From Flavobacteriales bacterium (GTDB lineage: Bacteria; Bacteroidota; Bacteroidia; Flavobacteriales_D; Sanyastnellaceae): DNA of 64,000 bases. The translations under genes and the position numbers were made by a program. The notes beneath the pieces were generated by a model. It saw only the letters and a program-made list of their open reading frames with translations, was not told the DNA's origin and ran no database searches. The stretch covers positions 43,220 through 107,219 of the forward strand of contig JAKVAX010000011.1 of NCBI GenBank assembly GCA_022447625.1. Reading direction: 5' to 3'. This document shows, one piece after another, positions 46,742-55,753 of the stretch (position 1 is the stretch's first letter; every line of letters begins with the position of its first letter).

Positions 46742-46872
46742 GTACTTTTGTTCCTTCGACAGCGCTCAGAACAGTATTTCACCTCATCCCAAACACGCTC
46801 CCATTTCTTGCGCCATGTGAAAGGCCTTCCACAAACAACGCACTCTTTACTAGGTAAATGCTGCTTACGCAT
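46738..46872 (-). CDS. DUF2256 small zinc-ribbon protein
   Basis: 44 residues, from ATG 46872: a basic start ([10 protein letters not shown]), then [18 protein letters not shown] and [12 protein letters not shown]. The paired CxxC and CxxxC form a zinc ribbon, matching DUF2256, known to sit next to cryptochrome/photolyase genes. The ATGA overlap with the photolyase gene supports a joint role, perhaps in cofactor loading or DNA handling, but no function is established. Short enough to be missed by length filters. Confidence 0.85.
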   Translation of the reverse strand: MRKQHLPSKECVVCGRPFTWRKKWERVWDEVKYCSERCRRNKST

Positions 46873-46920
46873 GCAGGAAGAACATTTTCAATCACCCTAT
46901 GTTCTCAATTTAACAGGGTG

Positions 46921-46955
46921 ATAAACTATAATCGATAATCTATAAACGATAACAA
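46921..46955. repeat. Heptamer array (ATAATCG-type)
   Basis: ATAAACT, ATAATCG, ATAATCT, ATAAACG, ATAACAA in phase. Confidence 0.75.
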
Positions 46956-46968
46956 ATCTCTCTCATCA

Positions 46969-47043
46969 CGAACTACGAACTACGAACCACGAACCACGAA
47001 CCACGAACCAAGAAAATACGGACGCCGGATGCCGGACGCCGGG
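46969..47043. repeat. Heptamer arrays (CGAACCA and CGGACGC types)
   Basis: CGAACTA x2 then CGAACCA x4 (46969-47010); after a short spacer CGGACGC-CGGATGC-CGGACGC-CGGG (47019-47043), the same words as at 43341 and, inverted, at 25228. Confidence 0.85.
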
Positions 47044-47050
47044 ACAGGAG

Positions 47051-49489
47051 TTACCACAAATCAAGCCTCAACGACAAGTAAAAGTTCCTCGGATCAGCCG
47101 GCAAGATTCCAGGTCCTGGGTATCCACTTGCTCTGCGGGTGAAGTAGCTGGTGTCTAGGAGGTTGTCTACTCCGGCGGAGAGAGTGAAGTCGCGGTAGCT
47201 GTAGCCGATTCCGATGTCGTGGATTTGGTAGGATGGAATGGCACCTACGACGGCGTTGACGTCGAATCCTTCTGGGGCGTTGGAGGCGTCGGTGAACTGT
47301 TCAGAGACGTAGGTCCATTGCCAATAGGTCTTGAAGGCTTTCCAGTGAACTCTTACGCCCGTTTTTACGTTCCAACGCGGGGCGTATTCCACGAAGTTGC
47401 CATCGAGTGTAGGGTCTTCGTCTGAGCGGTAAACGGCGTCTGTGATAGCTACATTTCCGAAGATGCGAAGCTTGAGGTCTTCGTTTCCTTTCCACCACCA
47501 CAGAGGATCAATTTCAGTGGTGAACTCAATTCCTTTGGTGTAAGCTTCAGAAAGGTTGGTGCGCACTCGAACCAACTGTGGTCCCAGCGTTTGACTCACC
47601 GTCATGGTGTCGAGCTTATTACCAATCTTGTTGTTGTACGAGAGAATAAATGCAGAGGCGTCAATGTATATCGCTTTCCCAATGCTACCTCTGAAACCAA
47701 GGTCTATCGTATACCCGCTTTCGTCAACCATGTTGGTGTCTACCACCTGGTTTGGGTTGATGATGCGAATGTCATTGAAGTTTATCGCGCGGTAGTTCTG
47801 TGAGTAGTTCGCGTAGAACTCTTGATTCGTTCTGAACTTTCGCGAAACTCCTACACCAAACAAGAAGATCGTACGGTCGCGTTGATCATTACTGTTGAAT
47901 ACACGAGGGTAGGTTGGCAGCAGATTTCCTGCGCCATCAAACAACACTTGCGTATAGCTTCCTTCCGAAGCTGTTTGAATGTACTCAGTGCGTATCCCTG
48001 GGGTAATGGTCATTTTTTCGCTAACGCGGAATACTTGCTCAGCAAAGAAAGCGAGGTTCAGGTTGTCAAATTCATAGTCTGAGCTGTTGATCAACTCGTC
48101 TGAGATTTGAGTGAAGTTCGGTGTGTTTTCATCACTTCCGGAAGCTTGAATGTTGGTGTTTTGGCCATTGAAATAGCGCACACCAGTAACCAGGGTAGAA
48201 GGCAAATCACCCAAAGACCAGTCAAAGCGAAGACGCGATTCTACACCCCAATTGTGGAAGTTTCCTTCAATTAAGTCGCGATTGCCACCGGGGTCAACTC
48301 TGTTGATTCTCCCGAGGTGGCCGAGGGCTAAGCGATGGGCGCGTAGCCAGAACGGACGAACCTGAAGTTGAAGGTTTTGTCCGAGCTTTTGCTCCCAGAT
48401 CACGGCAGCGAGATTCCATTCAACCTTGAACCAATTGCGCTCACGTAGCACTTGGCTGGGATCTTCCCCGAAGGCTTTGTCTGTGAGTCCGCCAGGCTGT
48501 TCACCGAGGTACTTGTAGTGCGTGTATTCAAAGGTGATGCGTCGGTCAGTTGATTTCCCCAAGACAACCTTCCCGTGGAAGTTGTTGGATTCAAAGGCGC
48601 TGCGCTCTCTCCATCCGTCGCCTTGGCGGTGGTGCCAGTAGCCCATCACCTGCATGTTTTCAGAAGAATGTCCTACCGCATTGAACGAAGAGAAGGTGTT
48701 GAACGAAGCCAGGCTCTGTTCGCTGATCACACCAATGGTACGCTGAGGGGCATCAATCAAATCAAAGTTGAGCATCCCCCCGAACTGTGGACCGAACTGT
48801 AAACTCGCCGCGCCACGAATCAACTCAATACGTTCAATCGCCTGAGGTGGAGGGGTGTAGTACGCTTCAGGGTAACCTAATGGATCGGCAGAGATGTCAT
48901 ATCCATTCTGGCGAGTATTGAAGTTAGAGGTACGACTAGGGTCAAGACCTCGACCACCAATCGAAAGTTGTGCGCCCCCGTCTCCACTTTCCCAGATATT
49001 GAGTCCTGCTACTTGTGCAAATAGCTGGCGTGCGTTGTTGGTAGCGCTGTTGATTGGAATCTCTTTCGGACGAATGATGTCTGCCTTCTTTGAAGCGTAC
49101 ACCGTGAATCTTTCTACGCTTGCTGAAGGACCGTTATTGATCCCTTGATCGTCTGAAATAATTGCTGTTCCCAGCTCTGTGGTTATGGGCTCAAGCTTGA
49201 AACGCAGAGGAAGAGAGACTCTTTTCAAATCAATGAGGCTATCGAAGTTCTCGTAGCCGAGGTATCGAATACTCAGTAAGAAGTTATCTTCCTTGACACT
49301 TACTTGAGCCTGACCGAGATTGTCAGTGATGAATCCCTGCGTTTCATTAATGATAATGTTGGCGAAAGGAAGAGGTCGGTCGCTTGCCTCATCGGTGACA
49401 ATCACCTTAAACGAATGATCATCACCCGCCTGAGCAGCGAAGGCAGCGAGGAAGCAAAGGGTCAATATGAGTAGCTTCTTACTTTTCAC
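47051..49489 (-). CDS. TonB-dependent receptor, probable iron uptake
   Basis: 812 residues: signal peptide (1-21, AAFAAQAG), a CarboxypepD_reg-like domain (about 27-110), plug (about 140-255, with PRQLFAQVAGLNIWESGDGG-type sequence) and a barrel ending in YLSLRLDLW. FecA-like architecture. It is the last gene of the DUF4856-imelysin-HTTM-receptor operon and overlaps the HTTM gene by 11 bases. Context, not a visible ligand motif, supports iron or iron-chelate import. Confidence 0.9.
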   Translation of the reverse strand: MKSKKLLILTLCFLAAFAAQAGDDHSFKVIVTDEASDRPLPFANIIINETQGFITDNLGQAQVSVKEDNFLLSIRYLGYENFDSLIDLKRVSLPLRFKLEPITTELGTAIISDDQGINNGPSASVERFTVYASKKADIIRPKEIPINSATNNARQLFAQVAGLNIWESGDGGAQLSIGGRGLDPSRTSNFNTRQNGYDISADPLGYPEAYYTPPPQAIERIELIRGAASLQFGPQFGGMLNFDLIDAPQRTIGVISEQSLASFNTFSSFNAVGHSSENMQVMGYWHHRQGDGWRERSAFESNNFHGKVVLGKSTDRRITFEYTHYKYLGEQPGGLTDKAFGEDPSQVLRERNWFKVEWNLAAVIWEQKLGQNLQLQVRPFWLRAHRLALGHLGRINRVDPGGNRDLIEGNFHNWGVESRLRFDWSLGDLPSTLVTGVRYFNGQNTNIQASGSDENTPNFTQISDELINSSDYEFDNLNLAFFAEQVFRVSEKMTITPGIRTEYIQTASEGSYTQVLFDGAGNLLPTYPRVFNSNDQRDRTIFLFGVGVSRKFRTNQEFYANYSQNYRAINFNDIRIINPNQVVDTNMVDESGYTIDLGFRGSIGKAIYIDASAFILSYNNKIGNKLDTMTVSQTLGPQLVRVRTNLSEAYTKGIEFTTEIDPLWWWKGNEDLKLRIFGNVAITDAVYRSDEDPTLDGNFVEYAPRWNVKTGVRVHWKAFKTYWQWTYVSEQFTDASNAPEGFDVNAVVGAIPSYQIHDIGIGYSYRDFTLSAGVDNLLDTSYFTRRASGYPGPGILPADPRNFYLSLRLDLW
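48018..48032 (+). repeat. 15-bp dispersed palindrome, 14/15
   Basis: TTCGCTAACGCGGAA, antisense to the receptor gene and read as FRVSE, a third coding frame. Confidence 0.75.
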
Positions 49490-50849
49490 CGAATTGCACG
49501 TAGTATTCTTGTTTCAACATCCACGACAAGCGATCGTTAGGATCAACGCTCATCAGGTTGATCTTTGGATCAATGAAACGTTGTGAACCGCTTCCATTAA
49601 CCGCTACCCATGAGTCTGCGTAGATCTCAGGTGATTCTATTCCTTTCTCACGGTAGATATCTGAGAGGTAATGGACGTACTCAATAATCATATCTGGTTG
49701 CGTAGCCATTTCACGTTCCTGAAGCTTAGTCAGGTGTTCTGAAGGAGCAACGATGGCTTTTCTTCCTGTGCTTGGATCAATAACATGGAAATCAATAGCT
49801 CCCGCTTTTTCAATAAGCATCACTCGCCAAGAGAATCGGAAGCCTAGCTCATCCCAGAAAATGTTTTCGGATTGCCAGTGGCTTCGTAACGGTGTCACAA
49901 GCTGGACAATGAAATGAAGCACGAACACACCAAGGATGATCGAAGGAACAGAGTTCCGTTCCGCCGTTAGGCGAGAAACAACACGACCTGATGCTTCAAA
50001 GAACCGCTGAATAGGAGACCAGACAAACGCATGGGAATGTGCAGGGAAGAAGATCAATGTCATGAAGATCATAACCCAAGGGAAAATCCCAATAGGGAAG
50101 AGCATCCATGTCAAGATGTGGAAGACCACTACTGACAAGTAGGCGAATGGACGAGAAACTCGCCAACACAGTAAGAAGGCGATGGATAGATCGTACAAGG
50201 CGCCAGCCCAAGAGAACACGTAAGCTGTTTCTTCATACATGAACAACCAGCCGATGATAGGCATGTCTGCCCGTGCTGGTAGCCATGTGCGCATTGGCAT
50301 GGCTGCAAAAAGCCATTCAGAGTGCAATTTCGCGACCCCTGCAAAGAAGTAAACTACGCCGAGTTGCAGCATGAACGACCAGATGAAGAAGCGTGGTACT
50401 TTTAATACTGAGCTACCTTTTCTCCATGCGTCTACACTCAGTGCTTTATGCGCGGGTGAGAAGCAGAGGAGGAAGGCCACGATACTAATGAAGTAGTAAT
50501 GATTGAGGTAGGTGGCCTTATCAAGCAATTCCACGTAAGTGAAGAGTAGGAAGTAACTCACCGACATCCATCGGAACTTGAAACCAATGGCTATACAGAA
50601 AGCAGAGGTGGCTAGTCCAGCAAAAACGAGGTACATGCCAATGCCAGGTAATGGCTGAATCCAGTCCATTCCGAAGTAGCTGAAATGGAAGTCTGGTTGG
50701 ATGTATAATTCATCAATCCAACCGTAATAGCAGAAGCGCAGGGCCGCGAAGGTCATTAAAAGACCAAAGGCCACGCGCAGCGTGACCAGTGGCCAGATTG
50801 ATATCTCCTCTAGCAGATGGCGGCGATATTTGTTGACTACATCAGTCAC
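49479..50849 (-). CDS. HTTM-domain membrane protein (gamma-carboxylase-like)
   Basis: 456 residues with seven or eight TM helices and the HTTM pattern: RVAFGLLMTFAALRFCYYG, ATYLNHYYFISIVAFLLCFSPAHKALSVD and FFAGVAKLHSEWLF, as in vitamin-K-dependent gamma-carboxylase relatives. The C-terminal 130 residues are soluble and probably periplasmic. In Bacteroidota this family sits between imelysin and a TonB receptor in iron-type loci. Enzymatic activity not established. It overlaps both neighbours. Confidence 0.88.
   Translation of the reverse strand: MTDVVNKYRRHLLEEISIWPLVTLRVAFGLLMTFAALRFCYYGWIDELYIQPDFHFSYFGMDWIQPLPGIGMYLVFAGLATSAFCIAIGFKFRWMSVSYFLLFTYVELLDKATYLNHYYFISIVAFLLCFSPAHKALSVDAWRKGSSVLKVPRFFIWSFMLQLGVVYFFAGVAKLHSEWLFAAMPMRTWLPARADMPIIGWLFMYEETAYVFSWAGALYDLSIAFLLCWRVSRPFAYLSVVVFHILTWMLFPIGIFPWVMIFMTLIFFPAHSHAFVWSPIQRFFEASGRVVSRLTAERNSVPSIILGVFVLHFIVQLVTPLRSHWQSENIFWDELGFRFSWRVMLIEKAGAIDFHVIDPSTGRKAIVAPSEHLTKLQEREMATQPDMIIEYVHYLSDIYREKGIESPEIYADSWVAVNGSGSQRFIDPKINLMSVDPNDRLSWMLKQEYYVQFGEK
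49959..49974 (-). repeat. TTCCGCC-GTTA-GGCGA hairpin variant
   Basis: Inside the HTTM gene, read RLTAERN; near-identical to 38698-38714, one base differing in the loop. Confidence 0.65.
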
Positions 50850-51921
50850 CGTCTGTATCAGTGTACGTAATACTTACATCTAATGCGCTGGTCAGATCAA
50901 TCTTGAGAAGAACCACCGCTGCTTGCAATTCATCATAGGCAGTTTGAACAATAGCCGGGTCACTTTCAATGGTTCCAGAAAGTGGATCAGGGACTAGCTC
51001 AAGCGCTGCTTTTGCTTCATCTAATTGTTCGAGAATGGCATCACTCAGGTCTTGATTGGATGGAGAATGGAAAGCACCGAGTTCATCAATAAGTGCCAAA
51101 ATTCCACCTGTATCATTGGCCGTTAATGCATCTCGGGTAGAAGTCAAATGCGCTATGGCTAGCTCAACGGAGTAACCAGAGTAAAAGGCCTCTACTTTAT
51201 CTGGAAGGGGAATATCAAGCGTTAACAAGCCCAATGGCAGAGCGATCTTCTCACGCTTAAGATTCTCGTAATCTCTTGTCAAACCATTGTGGTAGAGACT
51301 CATTCCCGAACCAACAGAAGAACCGGTAGCTGTGCTGAAAGTATTGTCGAAACCATTGTCCCACGCCTGGTTGAGATTCCCAATGGCTGACTCTACTTCG
51401 TTTACGAGGTGCAGTAGATGAGCTCTTCGCGAAGCTCCATAATTCTCATCGTTGTAGAAATCGAGAATGCCTTGGTCATCCACATGATGAATCATCCATC
51501 CAATGGCACAAAATCCCTTTTCGTCTAGACCTTCACCACCTATCGAACCTTCATCGGCATGAGCGCTTACCGCCATGACATCAGCAGGGAAGGTGTTCAC
51601 CTCTCGCACTGTATTCTGCTCATCACCAGGACCAAACCACAAGAACGAAATCCGCTGCCACTGAAGACGTACCTCCTTCAACTGTGCTTGGAAAGCATCC
51701 AAAGAAGCTGGATCCAACGCAAGGTCAAAGGCCTCAGCCGAAGCCCTCAAGGCTTCCACTTCATTCACTGTCGCATCCAATTCTGGCGTGATGTAATTAT
51801 TCACCAACTGCGGAAGCTGCGCAGAGTAACGAGTATCCACCATCGGATCTTCTTCTGGGTCGTTGTTATCACAACTAGCCAAGGCGAACGCGAGGAGGAG
51901 CAGGAGGTAGGAGTATCTCAT
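50842..51921 (-). CDS. Imelysin-family lipoprotein
   Basis: 359 residues. Lipobox FALASCDNND (Cys 16); helical imelysin fold with the family motif represented by GLDEKGFCAIGWMIHHVDD (about 145-163), where other members read GLPALEYLLF. Imelysins are iron-regulated outer-surface proteins thought to take part in iron or haem acquisition. Second gene of the operon; overlaps the HTTM start by eight bases. Confidence 0.88.
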   Translation of the reverse strand: MRYSYLLLLLAFALASCDNNDPEEDPMVDTRYSAQLPQLVNNYITPELDATVNEVEALRASAEAFDLALDPASLDAFQAQLKEVRLQWQRISFLWFGPGDEQNTVREVNTFPADVMAVSAHADEGSIGGEGLDEKGFCAIGWMIHHVDDQGILDFYNDENYGASRRAHLLHLVNEVESAIGNLNQAWDNGFDNTFSTATGSSVGSGMSLYHNGLTRDYENLKREKIALPLGLLTLDIPLPDKVEAFYSGYSVELAIAHLTSTRDALTANDTGGILALIDELGAFHSPSNQDLSDAILEQLDEAKAALELVPDPLSGTIESDPAIVQTAYDELQAAVVLLKIDLTSALDVSITYTDTDGD

Positions 51922-51925
51922 TTTT

Positions 51926-51974
51926 AGTTTTTGGTCTTTAGTCCCTGATCTCTAGTCACTAGACTCTCGTCTGT
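51926..51974. repeat. Heptamer array between DUF4856 and imelysin genes
   Basis: AGTTTTT, GGTCTTT, AGTCCCT, GATCTCT, AGTCACT, AGACTCT, CGTCTGT: seven in-phase units filling the whole gap inside an operon. Confidence 0.75.
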
Positions 51975-53110
51975 TACAGGTTCGGAAGGTCTGTGAGTTC
52001 AATCTCTGTTCGATCAATCAAGTATGCGATACATGCGTCGATATCTGCAGATGTAGTCTCGTACCAGTTTGTTCCAAGAAAAGCGCGAGCTTCTTCGACC
52101 TCTGTTGGTGTCAATGCCAGGTCAGCGCGGTTGTGAAGGAGGTTTCCAATGAATGCGTATGCTTCAGAAAGCTGGTGACACTTCAACGCTGGATCGTCGA
52201 TATCATCTTTCGCTCCAATGCAGTAGTGAATTGCCGTACCGGCACATACTTTGTGCCACTTGATACGTACTTCATCAGTCCTTGGCATGACGTCAGTACC
52301 TGCAGTAATTGCTGTACGTGCTGCGATGAAATCTTCAAAGATTGAGTTCGTTCCTAGCGCTCCGTCACGGCTGTTGCAGTACTTTCCGTGGAAACGTCCA
52401 CTTGTGTAGTCTGAAGGGAAGTCAGTTGGGATACCGAAGTAACCAAACGCTTCATCAAACTTGTGCTCAGCTTCTGTGTAGTACTTACCAGCTGCTTCGT
52501 CTACAGGGCCAGCGTTATCGAAAGTTCCGTCTTCTACACCATTGATGTATGTTTCCATCGCTTGGTAGTAGAATACGTCACCCATCAATCCTTTCTCGAT
52601 TAATTGGATGTGCTCAACGCCGTTCTCATCAAGAAGGTATTGTTTCGAAGGGTTTGTTGTACTTACAACAACTCCTGCAGTTCCGTTCGTACCCGATGTC
52701 ATGCTAGTAGAGGCATCAGCAAGGTCTTGCATCCATCCTTGGTAATCAGCAAGCGTTCCTAGGAAACACTTGTTTTCAAGTTGCTTTCCTGCTACCGCAG
52801 CTTCTGCAGAGAAGTGTGTAGATCCGTTTCCGTCTCCGTTGTTGAACATGTCAAGCAATACAGCAGCATCAACAGTTGTTCCGCTTGTGTTTGCTGTTTT
52901 CATGTAGGTAGTCATTTCTGCTAGCTGATTAAGACGTGCAATTTGTCCACTGTAGCTCACAGTTGCATTTCCATTACGCTCGAAGCAGTAGTCACCATCA
53001 TCACATACTGAAGTAGTTGGTGGTGTTAATTGCTCTGGCGTTTCTTCGTCGTCTTTGTCACAAGAGAACAATCCAACGATAAGTACCAATGGTAGGATAA
53101 ACTTTTTCAT
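51974..53110 (-). CDS. DUF4856 lipoprotein
   Basis: 378 residues. Lipobox LIVGLFSCDKDDEE (Cys about 17). The DUF4856 body contains YSGQIARLNQLAEMTTYMKT, GKQLENKCFLGTLADYQGWM and GKYYTEAEHKFDEAFGYFGIP, and a His/Asp-rich end (HKVCAGTAIHYCIGAKDDID). Always found beside imelysin and TonB receptors in Bacteroidota, so a role at the cell surface in iron acquisition is likely. First gene of the operon; two palindromes lie upstream. Confidence 0.88.
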   Translation of the reverse strand: MKKFILPLVLIVGLFSCDKDDEETPEQLTPPTTSVCDDGDYCFERNGNATVSYSGQIARLNQLAEMTTYMKTANTSGTTVDAAVLLDMFNNGDGNGSTHFSAEAAVAGKQLENKCFLGTLADYQGWMQDLADASTSMTSGTNGTAGVVVSTTNPSKQYLLDENGVEHIQLIEKGLMGDVFYYQAMETYINGVEDGTFDNAGPVDEAAGKYYTEAEHKFDEAFGYFGIPTDFPSDYTSGRFHGKYCNSRDGALGTNSIFEDFIAARTAITAGTDVMPRTDEVRIKWHKVCAGTAIHYCIGAKDDIDDPALKCHQLSEAYAFIGNLLHNRADLALTPTEVEEARAFLGTNWYETTSADIDACIAYLIDRTEIELTDLPNL

Positions 53111-53152
53111 ATTATTTAGACTGATTTCAAATAGCGATGCAAATGTCGTTCT

Positions 53153-53184
53153 AGACTAGCTAGTCTCCTATACCACAATTGTGG
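53153..53184. promoter_or_regulatory. Two perfect palindromes upstream of the iron-type operon
   Basis: AGACTAGCTAGTCT (53153-53166) and CCACAATTGTGG (53173-53184), 45-75 bases before the DUF4856 start. Neither resembles a classic Fur box; they are candidate operator sites. The remaining gap to 53361 shows nothing else I can support. Confidence 0.45.
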
Positions 53185-53361
53185 GATTTTACTTACACCT
53201 GATACATGTCATTTCTTACAACTGAACTGTTCCAAAATTGGGAAAGTACTGTGCTGAAATGGAACTTTGGATAGAGGGTTGATTAGTTTAGATATCTGAA
53301 AAACAGTTTATTACATTTATTTAGTTAGCTTGGAACACATCTTGAATAATCCGAAAACGTT

Positions 53362-53769
53362 GTGTACTCAGAAGTTTACATAGTGAGTGAACATGCCCAG
53401 CTGAAGAGCTTTCTTTCTCAGCAGGTGAAAGCGGCATCGCCGAACAGTGTCATCCATCTCATGCGGCCGAAAGAGCTGAAGGGTGGGGAATACGATGTGT
53501 TGATGTTGCTTGATCAGCTGATCTTATTGGAAGGAAGTTTAAAGCCTCGTGGGCTGACCATGCCGAAATTAGTAGCGAAGTACCCGAAAGCAGATATTGT
53601 AGTTTGCGGGGAGGAAGACTTCAGGGCTAACCAGCGCTATGTGATTGAAGGAGCGCGCGATTTTATCAGTGCAAAGATGATGGCCTCACCGATGTTACCT
53701 GATTACTTGAAGATCCGAATCATTCGTGATTGGTCACCAAGCACTACTTCAGAAGAAATTCAAGAGTAA
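53362..53769 (+). CDS. Small protein with receiver-like alpha/beta pattern
   Basis: 135 residues from a GTG start (MYSEVYIVSEHAQLKSFLSQ). Alternating strand and helix segments (EVYIVSEHAQLKSFLSQQV; YDVLMLLDQL; ADIVVCGEEDF; RDFISAKMMA) resemble a response-regulator receiver fold, but the acidic pocket and the usual phospho-Asp context are not clear. Might be a degenerate receiver. It overlaps the convergent nuclease gene by 26 bases. Confidence 0.55.
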   Translation: MYSEVYIVSEHAQLKSFLSQQVKAASPNSVIHLMRPKELKGGEYDVLMLLDQLILLEGSLKPRGLTMPKLVAKYPKADIVVCGEEDFRANQRYVIEGARDFISAKMMASPMLPDYLKIRIIRDWSPSTTSEEIQE

Positions 53770-54781
53770 CCGGTTGGTGGTCTGAGAACGCAAAGTCGTG
53801 ATTTACAACCTGAACCCTTTCTACCTGCACATTAGAAGAAACCACAAAATGATCGATCACCGACGTGTAGCTACTGTCGGTGTACACGGTTTCTAGCTTA
53901 CGATTGGTTGGAATCGTGGGATCTGCAACCCATGAAAATCCTTCGGGAAGCTGATCTTCTTCCAAGATAAACTCGCCGTATGAGGCGGGATCTGGGTTTT
54001 GGGGAGTGTAGTTGGGTGGACATTGATTCCAGTCTCCACCAATCACTACGTAGTTGCCCTTGTCGAATTCCGCGCTAGCGAAATCCATCAAAAGCTTAAT
54101 CTCTTCAGCAACCAAGGTGCCTGAAGTATCATAGGCCGAACAATGGGTGTTAATCGCAATGAGCTCTTTTCCGTTATCTAAAGGAATGCGCTGTGAAAGA
54201 AAACAACGATCTAAGAAGAAGATACTGGTTGGCCAGCTGAACTGCGTGGGGTAGGCATGGCGTTCCGCATTGGTTGACGGGAAACGCGAGTAATTCGCTA
54301 GCCCTGAAATGACCTTTCCCATCGGCTTGTATAGCGGCACGGGCACAAAATCTACCTTGTAGTTCACCGCGAATGCATGTGAGTGTTCTGGGATAGACTC
54401 AGCAAAGAAATCAACGTGATTCACTCGGTGGCTTCGCTTAGCTACGCTGTCAACTTCTTGAAAGAGGTATACATCGGCATCAAGTTCGGCAATGATCTTA
54501 GCCATACCCTCGCGGTTTTTCTTGACAATTTCTTCTGTTTGGATCACCGTGGTACCGCCATCGTAAAAGAAATCTGTCTCTTCGCCCAAGGCAGTGAATC
54601 CAATATTCCAAGTCACAAAGGTGAAGGTGCTGTCAGGTGAGGTAGACGGATTGCCTTCGATGCGGATATCGATGAGCTCCTTTGGCTGGAAATCAGTCAC
54701 GGTTCCATAAATCAGAACACCTGCGATATACAGCCCGAAAATGAGCCCAAGGATGAGAATTATACGAATGACTTTCTTCAT
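53744..54781 (-). CDS. Endonuclease/exonuclease/phosphatase-family protein
   Basis: 345 residues. N-terminal membrane anchor (VIRIILILGLIFGLYIAGVLI), then an EEP fold with its motifs: FVTWNIGF (Asn), YLFQEVD (metal-binding Glu, about 104), IGGDWNQCPP (Asp/Asn, about 245) and the final SDHQPV (Asp/His, about 334). Members cleave nucleic acids or phospholipids/inositol phosphates; substrate unknown. Four bases from the lipase gene downstream of it on the same strand. Confidence 0.88.
   Translation of the reverse strand: MKKVIRIILILGLIFGLYIAGVLIYGTVTDFQPKELIDIRIEGNPSTSPDSTFTFVTWNIGFTALGEETDFFYDGGTTVIQTEEIVKKNREGMAKIIAELDADVYLFQEVDSVAKRSHRVNHVDFFAESIPEHSHAFAVNYKVDFVPVPLYKPMGKVISGLANYSRFPSTNAERHAYPTQFSWPTSIFFLDRCFLSQRIPLDNGKELIAINTHCSAYDTSGTLVAEEIKLLMDFASAEFDKGNYVVIGGDWNQCPPNYTPQNPDPASYGEFILEEDQLPEGFSWVADPTIPTNRKLETVYTDSSYTSVIDHFVVSSNVQVERVQVVNHDFAFSDHQPVTLEFLLK
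54068..54082 (-). repeat. 15-bp dispersed palindrome, exact copy
   Basis: Sense TTCGCTAGCGCGGAA, encoding FASAE in the EEP gene. Confidence 0.85.
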
Positions 54782-54784
54782 CGA

Positions 54785-55687
54785 TTATTGTTGTTCGATC
54801 CAATCAAGTACAAAAGCAGTGACTTGATCGCGGTTTGTTTCATTCAACAGTTCATGACGCGCTTCATGAAATATCTGCGCAGTAAAAGCAGAGCTATGTT
54901 TCTGAAACGCATCAATCACCTTTTCCGTGCCTTTCTCTTTTTCAACTACTGGGTCATCATTACCTGCGATATATAACATTGGTAGCGCCTTATCTATCTT
55001 TGATAGATTCTTGTGTGCAAAGTCGGTCAAATCAGCTAGCTGGCCGAAGAAGCTAGTGCTAAATACCTCACCACAGTCTGGATCATCGATGTATTTCTTC
55101 ACTTCTTGTTGATCTCTTGAAATCCAATCGAAGCTTGTTTCCGCGTTAGCAATACCTTTATTGAACTCACCAAAAGTCAGCTTATCCATAAAACGATTGG
55201 GCTTGTTCTTGTCTTTAAAAACACTCACAATTTTCGATAGTACTTTACCAGCATAAACCAGCGCACCAGGATGTGGTGGTAAAGCACTCAAAATGGCACC
55301 TTTGGGGTGAATCAACCCACGTTCAATGGTGGTCAACGCGACCATCGAGCCCATACTATGTCCCAGAACATAAAGTGGAAGATTCGTTTCGGTCGTGATT
55401 TTTGTGGCTAATTCACCTACATCTTCACCCACACGTTTCCAACCTCCATCACCAAACACACCGCGTTGTCCGTTCAGCTCACTGGTACGTCCATGACCTC
55501 GCAAGTCTGGAACAATGATTTGAATGCCCTTTTTCGCCGCTGCTTTCGCGAAACGTTGATATCGAGCGCCATGTTCAGCCATACCATGCACAATCAGCAA
55601 AACCATCTTTGCGTTGGGCACGTCTGATTTATAGACATGTAATTGGTGATTATCGCTAGCGCGGAATGGGTAAGGACTGAATAGCAT
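54785..55687 (-). CDS. Alpha/beta hydrolase (monoacylglycerol-lipase type)
   Basis: 300 residues from ATG 55687 (MLFSPYPFRASDNHQLHVYK); 55696 is an alternative. Serine-hydrolase fold with oxyanion HGMAEHGARY (about 33), nucleophile elbow VLGHSMGSMV (Ser about 108), catalytic Asp in AGNDDPVVEKEKG and His in ARHELLNE (about 272). Resembles monoacylglycerol lipase/lysophospholipase. No signal peptide. Two dispersed palindromes are inside the gene. Confidence 0.9.
   Translation of the reverse strand: MLFSPYPFRASDNHQLHVYKSDVPNAKMVLLIVHGMAEHGARYQRFAKAAAKKGIQIIVPDLRGHGRTSELNGQRGVFGDGGWKRVGEDVGELATKITTETNLPLYVLGHSMGSMVALTTIERGLIHPKGAILSALPPHPGALVYAGKVLSKIVSVFKDKNKPNRFMDKLTFGEFNKGIANAETSFDWISRDQQEVKKYIDDPDCGEVFSTSFFGQLADLTDFAHKNLSKIDKALPMLYIAGNDDPVVEKEKGTEKVIDAFQKHSSAFTAQIFHEARHELLNETNRDQVTAFVLDWIEQQ
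55139..55153 (-). repeat. 15-bp dispersed palindrome, degenerate (12/15)
   Basis: Sense ATTGCTAACGCGGAA, encoding IANAE in the hydrolase gene. Confidence 0.5.
55652..55666 (+). repeat. 15-bp dispersed palindrome, 14/15
   Basis: ATCGCTAGCGCGGAA, antisense to the hydrolase and read FRASD. Confidence 0.8.
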
Positions 55688-55753
55688 AGATATCAAATGT
55701 AAAGGAATTCACTTTTTGGAATGATACGCTGGTGGTAATTGTATCTTTTGGGC

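Noticed and set aside
46969..47010. CRISPR array from the regular CGAACCA repeats
   Set aside because: Units are 7 bases with no spacers, words drift, and no cas genes are present.
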